Assembly: GCF_014596945.1 (NCBI RefSeq)
Contig: NZ_JACVXB010000005.1
Location: 168,447-232,446 of the forward strand
Origin: Aestuariibaculum sediminum
GTDB taxonomy: Bacteria; Bacteroidota; Bacteroidia; Flavobacteriales; Flavobacteriaceae
Length of the DNA stretch: 64,000 nt
Direction of reading: 5' to 3'
The notes beneath the pieces are model-generated. The model saw nothing but the letters and a program-made list of their open reading frames with translations, was not told where the DNA came from and searched no databases. Position 1 is the stretch's first letter. Every line of letters starts with the position of its first letter. Below, piece by piece: positions 43,572 to 54,400 of the stretch. Both the position numbers and the translations under genes were made by a program.

Positions 43572-46184
43572 TTAAATCCAAACAGTAATAGCTCCAATAT
43601 TCTCGGTTGTGGCTTCTGCTTTAATTTGCTTTTTAATTTCGTTTTCAACCAAAAACTCTATACTATAATTTCCTTTTTTATAAACTTTAGGAATAAACTT
43701 ATTTTCTGAAAGCGGTAACGAATATACTAAATCTCCCTGCTCATCTAAAACTCTTACCACTGGCAGAACTTCCGACGCAATTTTTATCTCAGGAAGCATG
43801 TATTTCGCTTTTGAAAACAACTGATCTTGTTGTGTAACCGTTATCGGCCATCCTGGATATTGTGCATCGGGTTCCTTTACATCGTGAAACCTTTTATAAC
43901 ATGAACTGGTTATCGTTCGGTTTTTCTTGTTTATGGAAACTAACCCAAAACCATTCGATCGATCGTGTAAAATTTTTGGTTCTTTATGACTATTATAAGG
44001 ATTAGCCACCGCATGGACAGTAATTTTATTTCCAAACCCATCTTCGTGATCTCCTGCAAAAGCTGGTTTCTCCGGAGAATGTGGTTTACCTGCACCCGCC
44101 TCTGGCCAAAAACGACGCGGCCATAAATTATTTAATGCCGGTCCAGTAAACGCGAAACCACTATCGCCATGTTCGTCCACACCATATTGAACAAAAGTTC
44201 CTAAATGCTGGTCTCCTGCTATATGAAATGCAAAGCCTTTGCGAATAATTTCCAGTGTTTCATTTCGCTTCTTTTGTGGCCAGCCATTGGAATCCATATC
44301 CACAGTAAAATCGTCTCCTTTAACGTACTCTCCAATTTCTGGCATGGTAAGTTTCGGAACAATTGAATCACTGGTTTCTCCTTTTGGTAATGTTGCTATA
44401 GTAGCAAAATTGGTTTGAGATAATACAACTTTCATTTTGGTGTCGTTAGACCAGTCGTCTACCCAATTTTTTAAGAAGGTTTCCTGGCGCTCTCCCAGCA
44501 ATTCGGCATCCAGATCTTTATATTTTTTTATGTCGAATTCATTGTTTCTGATAAAGCCATTAAACACATCGGCTTCTTTAGGCAATACCTTAAGTGGTGC
44601 CGATTTAAATTTTCTATCTTCTAAAATTGCAAAACTTACGCCTGCGTAATTCCACTCGGTATAATACACGTTAATTCCCTGTTTTACGGGTGTCGCATCA
44701 TAAGGGTCTGGAAGATGCCCTGTTTGTGTGAATTGTGCCATGTTTACCCAGTCGGCATCCATTTTGTAACCACCAGTATCTTGAGCTGCCGATGTAAAAC
44801 CTAAACTGGTATCGGCATGTGTTCCCCCGCATCCCCAAAGGTTACCATGAAACACATCGTGGTCGTCGGTAATAACCCCACACGGATGATGACGAAATAC
44901 TTCTCGGTACGACCAGCCAAACATCATCCACTTTCTTAAGAAATCTAAACAACGCTTATCATATTCACCTTCATACTGTACACCATAACCTCCGGTACCT
45001 TCGTAAAACTGATCGCCTAAAAACATACACATATCGTAAGACAATTCGTTTAAACTATCTACAATATCCTGATCGGGAAATCCATAATGCATGTTACAGT
45101 TTAGAATTGCGACATTTAAGTCTTCCTTGTCTTTCGGTTCGGCTTTTATTGTTCCTTCATAATAATAGCGTTTCACTCCATTAGACTGAGGTAATTCGGC
45201 ACAAACACGATAAGGAATATCGTTTTCCTCAGTCCATTTGCTTACTTCAAAAAGCTTAGTACGACCATCGTTTACCAATTCACCCGCGGAAATTCGTTCC
45301 CACTTACCTGCTTTAAAAATTTCAAGTGCCACAGCATGTCCACTTAAATTTTCAAATGGTGAACATTGCGCCATTAATTTTAGTTTTCCCTTATTTAATG
45401 TGTATTGCGCAAAACAAATTGGACCAAATAATTGCGTTTCGTTTTCTTGCAGCGCGTCTCCTTCTACTTTCCAATCGCTAAAAGCACAAGTAGATTGGTC
45501 TTCTACCTTCCAGCCTAAATCGATATTAGACAATAAGGCAAAGGTTCCTGCCAAGGCGTCATTTTTAATATCAAGTTTTGAGCTTTCAAAAAGTTTTTTG
45601 TTATTCTCAGGATTAAGAATTCTAACAACCATTTCCTGAACTTCACCTTTGGCTGGTTTTGTTTTTATTGCCAGTTTAAACGATTCTGGAATTGCTGAAA
45701 ACGGCGTTTCTATTTCCTGGTCGCCAACCTGCAACTGTCCTTTAGGATTTAAACCTATTTCAAGACCTTTACCAAATACGGCTGCCGAGCGGTAATCTTC
45801 AAATTTACCCTTAGCTCCTAAAAGCATGCCTACGCATCCCTTCTTGTATTTTTGCAAATCGCCTTTTGTAGTGATGGTAACTTCTAGATCTAAAGCCGAA
45901 TCGCCATTTTGATGCATTACCGTAAGCAAATGCAGGTTGCGCTCTTTTCCTGCTACCACACACTCCACGGCTCCATTTCGTAATTCCCAGTCCTGAAGTC
46001 GGTTACCCCAATACTCGGGCCCGGCCCATTTCATATCCTGAAATTTGTCCCATTCACTTTTAAATTTTACTTTCTTTTTGGAATCCCACAATTCTTCTAT
46101 GTAAGGCGACAAACCATAACTTGAAAAGGCTACTGGTAATACCGAACCCAACACTATGGTTTTAAGATACTCTCTACGCTTCAT
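43572..46184 (-). CDS. PhoD-like metallophosphatase with long N-terminal region
   Basis: The 870-residue protein starts MKRREYLKTIVLGSVLPVAFSS, a Tat-type signal (RREYLK), fitting export of a folded metalloenzyme. Residues about 40-350 are beta-sandwich-like, followed by the PhoD core: NVAILNCNMHYG, CMFLGDQFYEG, GVITDDHDVFHGN, and HIAGDQHLGTFVQYG. PhoD enzymes are phosphomono- or diesterases with Fe/Ca centres. The enzyme is encoded directly before the sulfatase (12 bp gap), so both probably act on one anionic substrate. PhoD-like proteins of this long form are seen in marine Bacteroidota and Planctomycetes; their substrate is not known. Confidence 0.9.
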   Translation of the reverse strand: MKRREYLKTIVLGSVLPVAFSSYGLSPYIEELWDSKKKVKFKSEWDKFQDMKWAGPEYWGNRLQDWELRNGAVECVVAGKERNLHLLTVMHQNGDSALDLEVTITTKGDLQKYKKGCVGMLLGAKGKFEDYRSAAVFGKGLEIGLNPKGQLQVGDQEIETPFSAIPESFKLAIKTKPAKGEVQEMVVRILNPENNKKLFESSKLDIKNDALAGTFALLSNIDLGWKVEDQSTCAFSDWKVEGDALQENETQLFGPICFAQYTLNKGKLKLMAQCSPFENLSGHAVALEIFKAGKWERISAGELVNDGRTKLFEVSKWTEENDIPYRVCAELPQSNGVKRYYYEGTIKAEPKDKEDLNVAILNCNMHYGFPDQDIVDSLNELSYDMCMFLGDQFYEGTGGYGVQYEGEYDKRCLDFLRKWMMFGWSYREVFRHHPCGVITDDHDVFHGNLWGCGGTHADTSLGFTSAAQDTGGYKMDADWVNMAQFTQTGHLPDPYDATPVKQGINVYYTEWNYAGVSFAILEDRKFKSAPLKVLPKEADVFNGFIRNNEFDIKKYKDLDAELLGERQETFLKNWVDDWSNDTKMKVVLSQTNFATIATLPKGETSDSIVPKLTMPEIGEYVKGDDFTVDMDSNGWPQKKRNETLEIIRKGFAFHIAGDQHLGTFVQYGVDEHGDSGFAFTGPALNNLWPRRFWPEAGAGKPHSPEKPAFAGDHEDGFGNKITVHAVANPYNSHKEPKILHDRSNGFGLVSINKKNRTITSSCYKRFHDVKEPDAQYPGWPITVTQQDQLFSKAKYMLPEIKIASEVLPVVRVLDEQGDLVYSLPLSENKFIPKVYKKGNYSIEFLVENEIKKQIKAEATTENIGAITVWI

Positions 46185-46536
46185 AACAATATATTTTTGA
46201 TACTTTTTATTTTTTATTTGAATTTAAATTGATGAATTAACAAATCTATCCATTTTAAAATTTTAAGATGTCTTCTTTTTTACCACAAAAAGGGGAAAAA
46301 TCAATCAATATGCAAACCCTTCATTCTAATAACGCTTTAAAAAAGAAAAACCCTTAATAATTATTAGTTTATTTCGCTAACCAATCATTTACTAAAACTA
46401 ACCTTACCAATAACGAAAACTATTGTATATAAAAAAACTAGACACCCTGCATTTAAGATATCTAGTTTTTCACATTGTAAAAATTAAACTAAAACTTGTT
46501 CAAAGTCAATTGCTGATCTTTAAACAAGTTATGATT
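46185..46536. other. Intergenic region upstream of PhoD/sulfatase genes
   Basis: This 352-bp AT-rich gap holds the start region of the PhoD-like gene at its left and the terminator at 46430-46470 of the PKD lipoprotein gene. No copy of the four-fold GTTAC element was found here. Confidence 0.5.
46430..46470. terminator. Intrinsic terminator of PKD lipoprotein gene
   Basis: A 10-bp stem (AAAAACTAGA / TCTAGTTTTT) has an 18-nt loop and lies 67 bp after the lipoprotein stop. Confidence 0.7.
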
Positions 46537-47403
46537 TTAGTATATTTCTATGAAAATTGGTGACTGCCCACTTTCTCTTTCCGGCATAGACCCTTTTAAA
46601 GCCCATCCTTGAGCCCAATCATAAATAGCCATATAAACGCCATTTCCAGACAACGTAGCATATTCTTCAATATGAGCTTTAGACATTCCCATTTCTACAG
46701 CAAATTTACCGCCACCTAAATCAACTATTTCAGATTCGAACCACCATGCCGGCGCGTCAGCTAACCAATTCCATTTTGTAGTCCAGTGGAAAAAATCACT
46801 TGTAGGGTTTGCTCCTTTAATATCCCATCCTGAAACCGGATAAAATTTAGTATCCATTTGCTGACCAGTTGCAACGTCTCCATCAGTATTAATAAACCAC
46901 TCTGGCATGTAAATTGACATATCAGAAGTTCCTTCTAAATAAATACTAATAAGGTCTCCTGAACCGTTTACTTTAATTTTTTGTAAACTTCCACCTCCAG
47001 TAACATTATCTACAAATGGAATTTCTGCCCAATCGGTGAAATCTCCATCAATTGCAATAGATGCAGGAATATCAGCTAAAGACACTACTTTTTCTACCAT
47101 GCTAACTTCTCCTGTTTCACTGTCGGTAGCAGTAAGTGTTACTGTTACATCATAACTTCCTGGACGTGTATAAGTAAATGAAGGGTTATCTAATACACTT
47201 TGAGATTGCGAAGCATCTCCAAACTGCCATAAAAAGATATCGGCATTTTCAGAATTGTTTACGAATTCAACTTTTCCACCGTCTACAACAAATTCGAAAT
47301 CAGCCATAGGCATAATTTTTTCCTCTTCATCTCCTCCGCTAGAGCAAGAAAATAATGTTGATAATACAGCAATGCTTAATGCATAAAATTTACTCATTTT
47401 CAT
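46537..47403 (-). CDS. PKD-domain lipoprotein, putative surface glycan-binding protein
   Basis: The 288-residue protein has a lipobox (LSTLFSC, Cys about residue 20) followed by the acidic SSGGDEEE, a lipoprotein export signal common on the Bacteroidota surface. A PKD domain spans about 32-110 (NADIFLWQFGDASQSQS...YTRPGSYDVTVTLTA). The C-terminal half (from SIAIDGDFTDWAEIPFVD) resembles a CBM9/DOMON-like beta-sandwich. Its position in a Sus-type locus suggests a SusE/F-like glycan binder. It is a separate unit from DUF4091, with a terminator on each side, but shares the 38-bp operator found upstream of susC. Confidence 0.85.
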   Translation of the reverse strand: MKMSKFYALSIAVLSTLFSCSSGGDEEEKIMPMADFEFVVDGGKVEFVNNSENADIFLWQFGDASQSQSVLDNPSFTYTRPGSYDVTVTLTATDSETGEVSMVEKVVSLADIPASIAIDGDFTDWAEIPFVDNVTGGGSLQKIKVNGSGDLISIYLEGTSDMSIYMPEWFINTDGDVATGQQMDTKFYPVSGWDIKGANPTSDFFHWTTKWNWLADAPAWWFESEIVDLGGGKFAVEMGMSKAHIEEYATLSGNGVYMAIYDWAQGWALKGSMPERESGQSPIFIEIY

Positions 47404-47476
47404 TTTAATTTTTTGTTTTTAGGTTAGTAAATTAATTAGTGATTATATGTTTACAGCTCCGTTACTTATTTTCGAA

Positions 47477-47524
47477 AGGATGGCCACTTTATGTAAAAGA
47501 AGATTTACATAAATGTGACATCCT
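47477..47524 (-). repeat. Long hairpin in the leader of the PKD lipoprotein gene
   Basis: The 21-nt arms 47477-47497 and 47504-47524 match at 17 of 21 positions (outer AGGATG/CATCCT, inner TTTATGTAAA/TTTACATAAA) with a 6-nt loop. It lies 74-121 bp upstream of the start. It could be a leader structure affecting mRNA stability or translation, or a regulator site. Confidence 0.6.
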
Positions 47525-47673
47525 AACTAACTCAAAAAATCTATAACTCAACTGTATTCAAATAATATGCGTTTAAATAGCATTTAAATTCGGGGATTGA
47601 ATTTTTTGCTAAGCCCGCACATTATTTGGTTTCCAAACCTATTAAAAAGTAAAAAGCAGACCCTAAAAAAGAA

Positions 47674-47711
47674 GTTACAATAGGGTTACATTTGCATTAC
47701 AAAAGGGTTAC
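47674..47711. promoter_or_regulatory. Four-fold GTTAC element, copy 1
   Basis: Half-sites GTTAC, GTTAC, ATTAC, GTTAC start at 47674, 47685, 47696 and 47707, exactly 11 bp apart. The 38-bp element is identical to 54913-54950 at 34 positions and has the same orientation relative to its downstream gene. It lies 271 bp upstream of the PKD lipoprotein start. A weaker version (TTTAT, GTTAC, TTTAC at 47792, 47803, 47814) follows. Confidence 0.8.
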
Positions 47712-48112
47712 TTTTACAAAAACACAAAACACAAAAGACTATTAATAAGTCACTTAAAAAATCTTTAATAAAAAAACTTTAAAACATTGGCTTTATAAAA
47801 GGGTTACTTTCATTTTACCAAATACGAAGCATTAAATAAACTTAGTTGCTATTAATTTATGTTTCAAGCAAAGAATGTTAAGAATGACATTTAGGATATA
47901 AAACAGTTCGTGACAATAATCCGTGTCGTCCCAATAAATCAATTACAAACAATCATATTGAATTAAACCTGAATACATATTAAAGCCTCCCGAAGCAATT
48001 TTAATAAAGGGTTTTCTCCAATGCCAAATGGACTTTCAATCTTAACAATATCATACATACCTTAAATAGTTGTTCCCAGAAGATTTAATACAGATTATTA
48101 ATAATTTAAACT

Positions 48113-48152
48113 GAAAAAAAAGGTCGAAAACTTTAGTTTTCGACCTTTTTTT
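48113..48152. terminator. Bidirectional intrinsic terminator of the susCD operon
   Basis: AGGTCGAAAAC and GTTTTCGACCT form a strong stem with a 4-5-nt loop, flanked by eight A and seven T. It lies about 50 bp after the DUF4091 stop. Confidence 0.92.
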
Positions 48153-48203
48153 CTCTGCTAAAATAAATAGCTACTAATAACAACTAGGGAAATACATCTT
48201 CAC

Positions 48204-49769
48204 TTAATTTGACGCTAATAGGTTTAGCATTTCTACCCTGAACGCCTCTACTACAGCTGCATTATCTACCTGCTGATTAGGACCTCTGTATACCTTACTA
48301 AGCAATTCTAACCCTTTTGCACGACCATATTTTTCTTCAATCATTTTAAGAAGCTCATAATCTTCCTCTCCATCTCTAAAACGCTCTAAACGTAAAGTTG
48401 CAACTGGGTAATCTTTACCGAATTCATGACCACGATACACTAAATGACCATCGCCTGGTTTGGTCCATGTTGGAATAATATCGGGATCAATACTTTCATA
48501 ATTATTTACGGCCCAGTATAAAAAGCCTTTACTTTGTTCTTTCCAGCTTCTCCACATCATAGAACGGGTTCCAACTGGCGAGGTGTTAAAGGTAAAACCT
48601 GGTTTAACTCCACAACAAGTGTATGTCCACCATTCTTGCTTTTCATATTCTTTAGCAAGGCATTGTGCGGCTCTTGATTCACTACTTTGTAAAGGATAAT
48701 ATCCTGTATTAATAATTAAAGGGTAATCTTTATAGTAATCAAAAACCTCAAAAATATTATTGCTTTCAGCAGTCATACCGCAAAAAATAGGTAATTGTAT
48801 TTTCAATTCCGGAGATAATTGAGCTAACTTTTCTGCATATTCTAAAACTTTAGCATGATCTTCATAGCTTCTTGGTTCATCGTAATAATACACATATGAC
48901 TTATCTAGAAGTCCTGCAGTTTCAACTTCGTTATACAACATTAATAACTCCTGGTCTGTACGATCATAAAATGGCAAAGCTAAGGCTGCAAATCGAGGAT
49001 CTTTAAGATATTCTGCTGTTCTAGGATCGTTCCAGTCATAAGGCGTAGATTGTACATCTAGATGACGATGCGGTGGCCCCCAATTTACAAGGTAAGGCGA
49101 TAAACGATTTTTAAAACACAATTCGAAATATTCTTCTCTTTTGCTATAAATCTCTTCTATATTCGTTGAATTGGTTAACACTTTTTGATAAATACCGAAA
49201 GCTAATGGAATTGACGGCGTTACAGGAATGGTAACATCTTTCACATCTACTGTAAAAGTTAAGGTTTTTTCACCTCTGTACGATTTTATAGTTAGCTCGT
49301 CAACATAGGTTCCCGCATCGATGTCTCGGTTTGCCTCATATGTTACTAAAAGGGTTAACACTTTATTAGTAGGCGCAAACTCTGGTTCGTCTATAGGAAC
49401 AATAACTTCTCTTTCTCCATTAAAGTAAAGCACTTCACTAATGGTAAAATTTAATAAATTGTTTGCACTAGTTTTAATAAATTCTAGTTTTTCTAACTGA
49501 TCTAACTCTAGGGCTAGTTGGAAACTTTCAATTTCTCCTTTAGCCATTACTAAGTTTCTCTCATCCGATAAATTTGAACGGTATGAACCTGGATCAGACA
49601 AGGTGCTGTTTATATAGGTCTTTACAGGCAATTCAGCTATCGGTTCTTCGCCTCCATTGTCGGTTTCTGTATCTTCATTTTTACTACACCCAAGAGCTAC
49701 TATCGCCATTAAGCACAATGATGAAGTATAAAAACCTTTTCTGACATATGTCAATAAATTTCTTTTCAT
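48204..49769 (-). CDS. DUF4091 / GH123-like glycoside hydrolase lipoprotein
   Basis: From ATG 49769 (MKRNLLTYVRKGFYTSSLCLMAIVALGC) the protein is 521 residues with a lipoprotein signal. An ATG at 49823 would add 18 residues upstream of it. An N-terminal beta domain precedes a barrel carrying YVYYYDEPR, with adjacent D297-E298. In GH123 beta-N-acetylgalactosaminidases, which share this Pfam domain, an adjacent Asp-Glu pair carries out substrate-assisted catalysis. This suggests cleavage of N-acetylhexosamine residues, but many DUF4091 members are untested. It is the third gene of the susC-susD operon, after an intergenic hairpin. Confidence 0.86.
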   Translation of the reverse strand: MKRNLLTYVRKGFYTSSLCLMAIVALGCSKNEDTETDNGGEEPIAELPVKTYINSTLSDPGSYRSNLSDERNLVMAKGEIESFQLALELDQLEKLEFIKTSANNLLNFTISEVLYFNGEREVIVPIDEPEFAPTNKVLTLLVTYEANRDIDAGTYVDELTIKSYRGEKTLTFTVDVKDVTIPVTPSIPLAFGIYQKVLTNSTNIEEIYSKREEYFELCFKNRLSPYLVNWGPPHRHLDVQSTPYDWNDPRTAEYLKDPRFAALALPFYDRTDQELLMLYNEVETAGLLDKSYVYYYDEPRSYEDHAKVLEYAEKLAQLSPELKIQLPIFCGMTAESNNIFEVFDYYKDYPLIINTGYYPLQSSESRAAQCLAKEYEKQEWWTYTCCGVKPGFTFNTSPVGTRSMMWRSWKEQSKGFLYWAVNNYESIDPDIIPTWTKPGDGHLVYRGHEFGKDYPVATLRLERFRDGEEDYELLKMIEEKYGRAKGLELLSKVYRGPNQQVDNAAVVEAFRVEMLNLLASN

Positions 49770-49808
49770 TACTTTTTTTGTTAAACTATTTAATCTTATT
49801 AAAATTGA

Positions 49809-49838
49809 AATAAACCAAAGCAAATGCTTTGGTTTATT
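49809..49838 (-). terminator. Intergenic hairpin between susD and the DUF4091 gene
   Basis: AATAAACCAAAGCA and TGCTTTGGTTTATT form a nearly perfect 14-bp hairpin 20 bp after the susD stop. The T-run on the minus strand is weak (TTATTTCAATTTT), so partial termination or a 3' mRNA stabiliser is more likely than a full stop. Confidence 0.65.
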
Positions 49839-49858
49839 TTTATGGTATATACCAAGTA

Positions 49859-51424
49859 TTAGTACCCTGGGTTTTGTTTTAAATTACCCTTGTATTCGTT
49901 AATAAATCCGACAGGAATCGGGAATAACATTTTATTTACATCGTCATCAAATTTTTTGTAACCTGTACCACCAGTCACTCTTTGATATCTGATTAAATCG
50001 TCACGTCTGGTTCCTTCACAGTATAATTCGTGTGAACGCTCGGCTAAAATGCTATCTCGTAATTGACTTTTTGATAATCCACTCCAAGGATGTAAACCAG
50101 CTCTTACTCTTACAGCATTAACAAACGATAAAGCCGTGTTACCACCATCGCTGGTTTGCATAATTCCATCTTGATCTACTTTAGTAACCGCAGGAGCACT
50201 TACACTTGAGGTTTGTCCAAGTTCATTTAAAATTTCACCTAATGACAATAATACATCTGCATAACGGTATACGATAAAATCTTGCCCTTGGAAGAAACCA
50301 ACCTGATTATCATCTATTTCATACTTCACAGGAATAGCACCATCACCTAAACCATGTCTGTTGCTCACCGGATTTTCCCGGGTTACCTCTACCCCAGAAT
50401 CGGTAGTGTAAGCTGCCGATATTCCAGATAAACGCATATCTTTTTGATCGAAAGTATCATAGAAATCCCAAAGAATTTTATAACCTCCCCAAGTACCAGC
50501 TTCTCTCGCTATCTTACTAGGGTAGTTATTTGGTAACGCTTCAGCGTGATACATCATCGTATTAAAACTATAATCAGAAGGTGAAGCAAACACAATCTCC
50601 TTATTTCTTTTGTTTGCTACGGTAAAAATATCGCTGTAATTTTCTAATAGCTCGAAAGAACCACCGCTGATAATCATTTCGGCACGTTCTTTTGCTTTCA
50701 CCCAAAAACTTGTGTCTCCGGTTCGACCAGCCTCTAACATGTATAATTTCATTAAAACAAAGTTGGCGATATCAGAATTTACACGTCCGAAATTGCTACC
50801 AAAATCGGCTTTAGGTAAATTTTCACCTTGAATAAGGAAATTCTCAATAATACTAACAAACTCTTCGTTAGATGGTCTTTCGGGATATTCAATTTCCTGA
50901 GGGTTTGCTAACATATCATCGGTTGGATATGGTACTGCACCATACCAACTGTATAAATAAAATGCTTTCCATCCAGCAATAACGCTAGCTTCTGCCACTA
51001 AAGCATTTTTTTTAGCTTCTGGTAAATTGTCCATACCTTGAAGTTGCTTAATAACTAAACGCGCATTCGAGATATGATTGTAATAACGAAATAATCGGTT
51101 CGTTCCATAACCTTGTTCTTGCGTCCACTGGTGGGTTCTTAAAAACTCCCAAGGGTTAGGACCGTACGAACATTTTATTACATCACCTGCGGCGACGTCG
51201 GCAGTCATCACTACAGAGTTAATATTTTGCACAAACAACCCCGGACTCCAGATAGCAACTTTGGTAATAGAATTAAAATATAATGCCGCGATTGCCAGCT
51301 CAGCATCTGCTTCATTTTTATAAAAGTTATCTGGGGTAATTTTATTATACTCCTCGCGTTCCAGCTCGCAACTTTGCGCTAAAAAAACTGCAAGAAGACC
51401 ATATATTATATATTTGATTTTCAT
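49859..51424 (-). CDS. susD: SusD/RagB-family outer-membrane lipoprotein
   Basis: The 521-residue glycan-binding lipoprotein caps the SusC channel. The lipobox is LLAVFLAQSC (Cys about residue 19). The TPR-rich core, the FIVYRYADVLLSLGEILNELGQ strand and the C-terminal SILAERSHELYCEGTRRDDLIRY block are the classic RagB signatures. It follows susC by 17 bp and precedes the DUF4091 gene. Ligand not predictable. Confidence 0.96.
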   Translation of the reverse strand: MKIKYIIYGLLAVFLAQSCELEREEYNKITPDNFYKNEADAELAIAALYFNSITKVAIWSPGLFVQNINSVVMTADVAAGDVIKCSYGPNPWEFLRTHQWTQEQGYGTNRLFRYYNHISNARLVIKQLQGMDNLPEAKKNALVAEASVIAGWKAFYLYSWYGAVPYPTDDMLANPQEIEYPERPSNEEFVSIIENFLIQGENLPKADFGSNFGRVNSDIANFVLMKLYMLEAGRTGDTSFWVKAKERAEMIISGGSFELLENYSDIFTVANKRNKEIVFASPSDYSFNTMMYHAEALPNNYPSKIAREAGTWGGYKILWDFYDTFDQKDMRLSGISAAYTTDSGVEVTRENPVSNRHGLGDGAIPVKYEIDDNQVGFFQGQDFIVYRYADVLLSLGEILNELGQTSSVSAPAVTKVDQDGIMQTSDGGNTALSFVNAVRVRAGLHPWSGLSKSQLRDSILAERSHELYCEGTRRDDLIRYQRVTGGTGYKKFDDDVNKMLFPIPVGFINEYKGNLKQNPGY

Positions 51425-51441
51425 TTCTTCGAATTTTTAAA

Positions 51442-54400
51442 TTAGAATGTTAGTTGTAAACCTAAACTAAATGTTCTTTGATTTGGATATGCTCCAATGT
51501 AGGCGTCGGTTTCTGGATCCATACCTGTGTAAGGTGTAAACAAGAATGGATTCATTACATTACCGTAAACTCTAAGCCTATTCATATGAATCTTTTTCAA
51601 GATATCTGATGGTAATGTATACCCTAAAGTAATATCTCTAACACGTACAAACCAGGCTTCCTCTAAGAAGAAATCGCCAGTACCATACTTCGCATAATTT
51701 TGTAAAGAAGACACACCAGTTCCACTTCTGTTGTCACTGTTATATCTGTCTAAAATATTAGTTTGCATATTGGACGCATTTGCCAACATTTTGTTTACGG
51801 CAGGCCCTCCATAACTAACTTCGGTAGCATTTTCTTTCCATCGGTTAAACACACCATAGGTATAAATAGATAAGTCGAAATTTTTATAATTAAATACATT
51901 GTTAAAACCAATTGTGTATGGCGTGTTTACACCTACTTTTACTAAATCGGCAGCATCAATAATTCCATCTGGAGCACCTGAATACTGTGGTTTATCGTTT
52001 TCGTCGAGCACACGATTTCCATCGGCATCTAATAAATATCCATTAACGTCTAAAATCTTAACCGTTCCTGGAATTTGGTTTAGGTCATCGGTTGTATTTA
52101 AAGTAACCAAACCATCCGATTTATATCTCCAGATTTCACCAAAATACTGTCTAGGTGATTGGTTGATTCCCAAAACAAAACTAGGATCACGTTTTAACCA
52201 TTGATCGCGATAGTATGTAAAAGTTACAGTAGAATTCCAGTTGAAATCTTTGGTTTCAACATTTCTGGTGTTTAATGTTAATTCGGTACCGTAAGTACGC
52301 TTTTTAGCATCTAGGTTATAGGCTACTTGGCCGATAGAATTAGAACTTAATAAATCCTTTTGTCCAAGAATACGACTAATTTCTCTGTTAAAGTATTCAA
52401 TAGATCCGGAAACACGATTATCGAACATCGAGAAATCGATACCAAAGTTTATATCAACCTGTTTCTCCCATTTTAAATCTGGGTTACCTAAGCCTGCTAA
52501 CTGAACTCCTGAAATAATTTGATTACCCCACATAGTATTCGCTCCTGGCGCATAATAATCTGAAAAGGCCGTTCCGATATTATCGTTCCCTGTTTCACCA
52601 TAACCCGCTCTAAGCTTTAATTGGTTTAACCAGTTGCTTGATCCTTGCATAAAATCTTCACGTGTTACATCCCATCCCACAGAAATTCCAGGGAAAAACC
52701 CATATTGATGGTTAGGTGCAAAATTAGAAGATCCATCAACCCTTAAATTTACGTTTACAAAATATTTAAGATTGAAATCGTAACTGGTTTTCGCGAAGAA
52801 CGAAATTAACTCCGAACTTCCACCACCAGACCAAACATTTGCACGATCGGCTGCCAAGCCTAAATTATTCCATAACACGCCATCGTAAGGAAAATTAGTT
52901 GCTCTTACACCTAAATTTTCCCATTTATAACTCATATACTCTGTACCTAAAGTCCCTGAAACATGATGGTTATCGCCAAACGTATCACGATAGTTTAACA
53001 AAGCTTGAAATTGTCTATTTGTATTTTCATTACCTGCTCTGTCGGCACGCCCATTAAAACTTAAACCTGCGATGGTGCTAGTAGGCACATAACCGTAACT
53101 TTCGCTTTGGTTTCTATCAAAACCAACTTGGGTGCGAAGCGATAATTCTGGTAAAAATTTATATTCCAAATAAGCATTGGCGAAAAAACGCTCCATTTTC
53201 GTTTTATTGGTTATATCTAAATACGATACCGGATTCGGAAAATTAGATTGTCTGATATTTACTTGATATCCACCATCCTCGTTTCTAATAGGCAAGGTAG
53301 GATCGAATTGTAATGCACTGGTAAGAATACCACTGTTTTCGGTTGTTCCTCCATTACCAATTGAAATGTTATCAGTATTAATTTGGCTGAAATTAATAGT
53401 AACGCCGCCAGTCATTTTATCGCCAAAAGATTGATCGACATTAACACGACCTGTATATTTTGAATAATCGTTATTTTTGATAACTCCTTTTTGATCAAAT
53501 GCACTAAAGGAAGAATAAAAACGCGTGTTCTTTTGGCTAGCACTAACCGATAAATCATAGGTATTTACCGCCCCTGTTTGCAATACAGCACCAAGGAAAT
53601 CGGTACCTTGTTTTGTTCCATTTTCATACTCGGCGATTTGAGCGTTACTGTATATTGGCGTGTAAGCCCCTGGATTCGTCCAGCCATTAGGTTTTGGAAC
53701 AAGTTCATAAATATTTTGCCTACTATCATATAACCATTTTTCATAGTTAACACGATTCGTTTCATTCATATAATCTAACGCATTAAGCATTTCAGGAAGA
53801 TTATAAAAATTCTGTACTCCAGAGCTAGCGTTTACATTTACTGTTAAGGCTTCTCCTCCTTTTTTACCGCGTTTAGTAGTTATTAAAATAACACCTCCCG
53901 CTGCTTTAGATCCGTAAATAGATGTTGCCGAAGCATCTTTTAAAATATCGATACTCTCGATATCGTTTGGGTTTAGAGACGATAACACACCATCTAAAGA
54001 CCCTGTTCCGTATTGACCAACTGATGTTGGTGAAAAACCAGAAGTAGGCATCCCATCAATTACAATTAATGGCGAACGCCCCGTTGCCGATCCACGAATT
54101 TGTAAATTTACCGAACCTCCAGGCTGCGCCGAATTGATATTCGCATTAAGACCTGCAGCACGTCCACCTAAAGATTGCGCGATTGATGATGTAGGTGCTT
54201 TTACAGCTTCGCTTACATCTACAGAAGCTACAGATGACGTCACAGTACGTCGGCTTTGCGTACCATAACCAACCACAACAACTTCCTCTAAAGCCGCTGT
54301 ATCTTCTACAAGTACAACCTCAAAAGTTGTTTTATCTCCGACAACTATTTCCTGTGTTTTGTACCCCATGAAAGACACTTGCAAAACTGCTTTTTCATTA

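Noticed and set aside
47610..47640. GGGATTGAA...AAGCCC resemblance between the PKD upstream region and the tRNA spacer
   Set aside because: Only short blocks match and spacing differs, so no shared element can be claimed.
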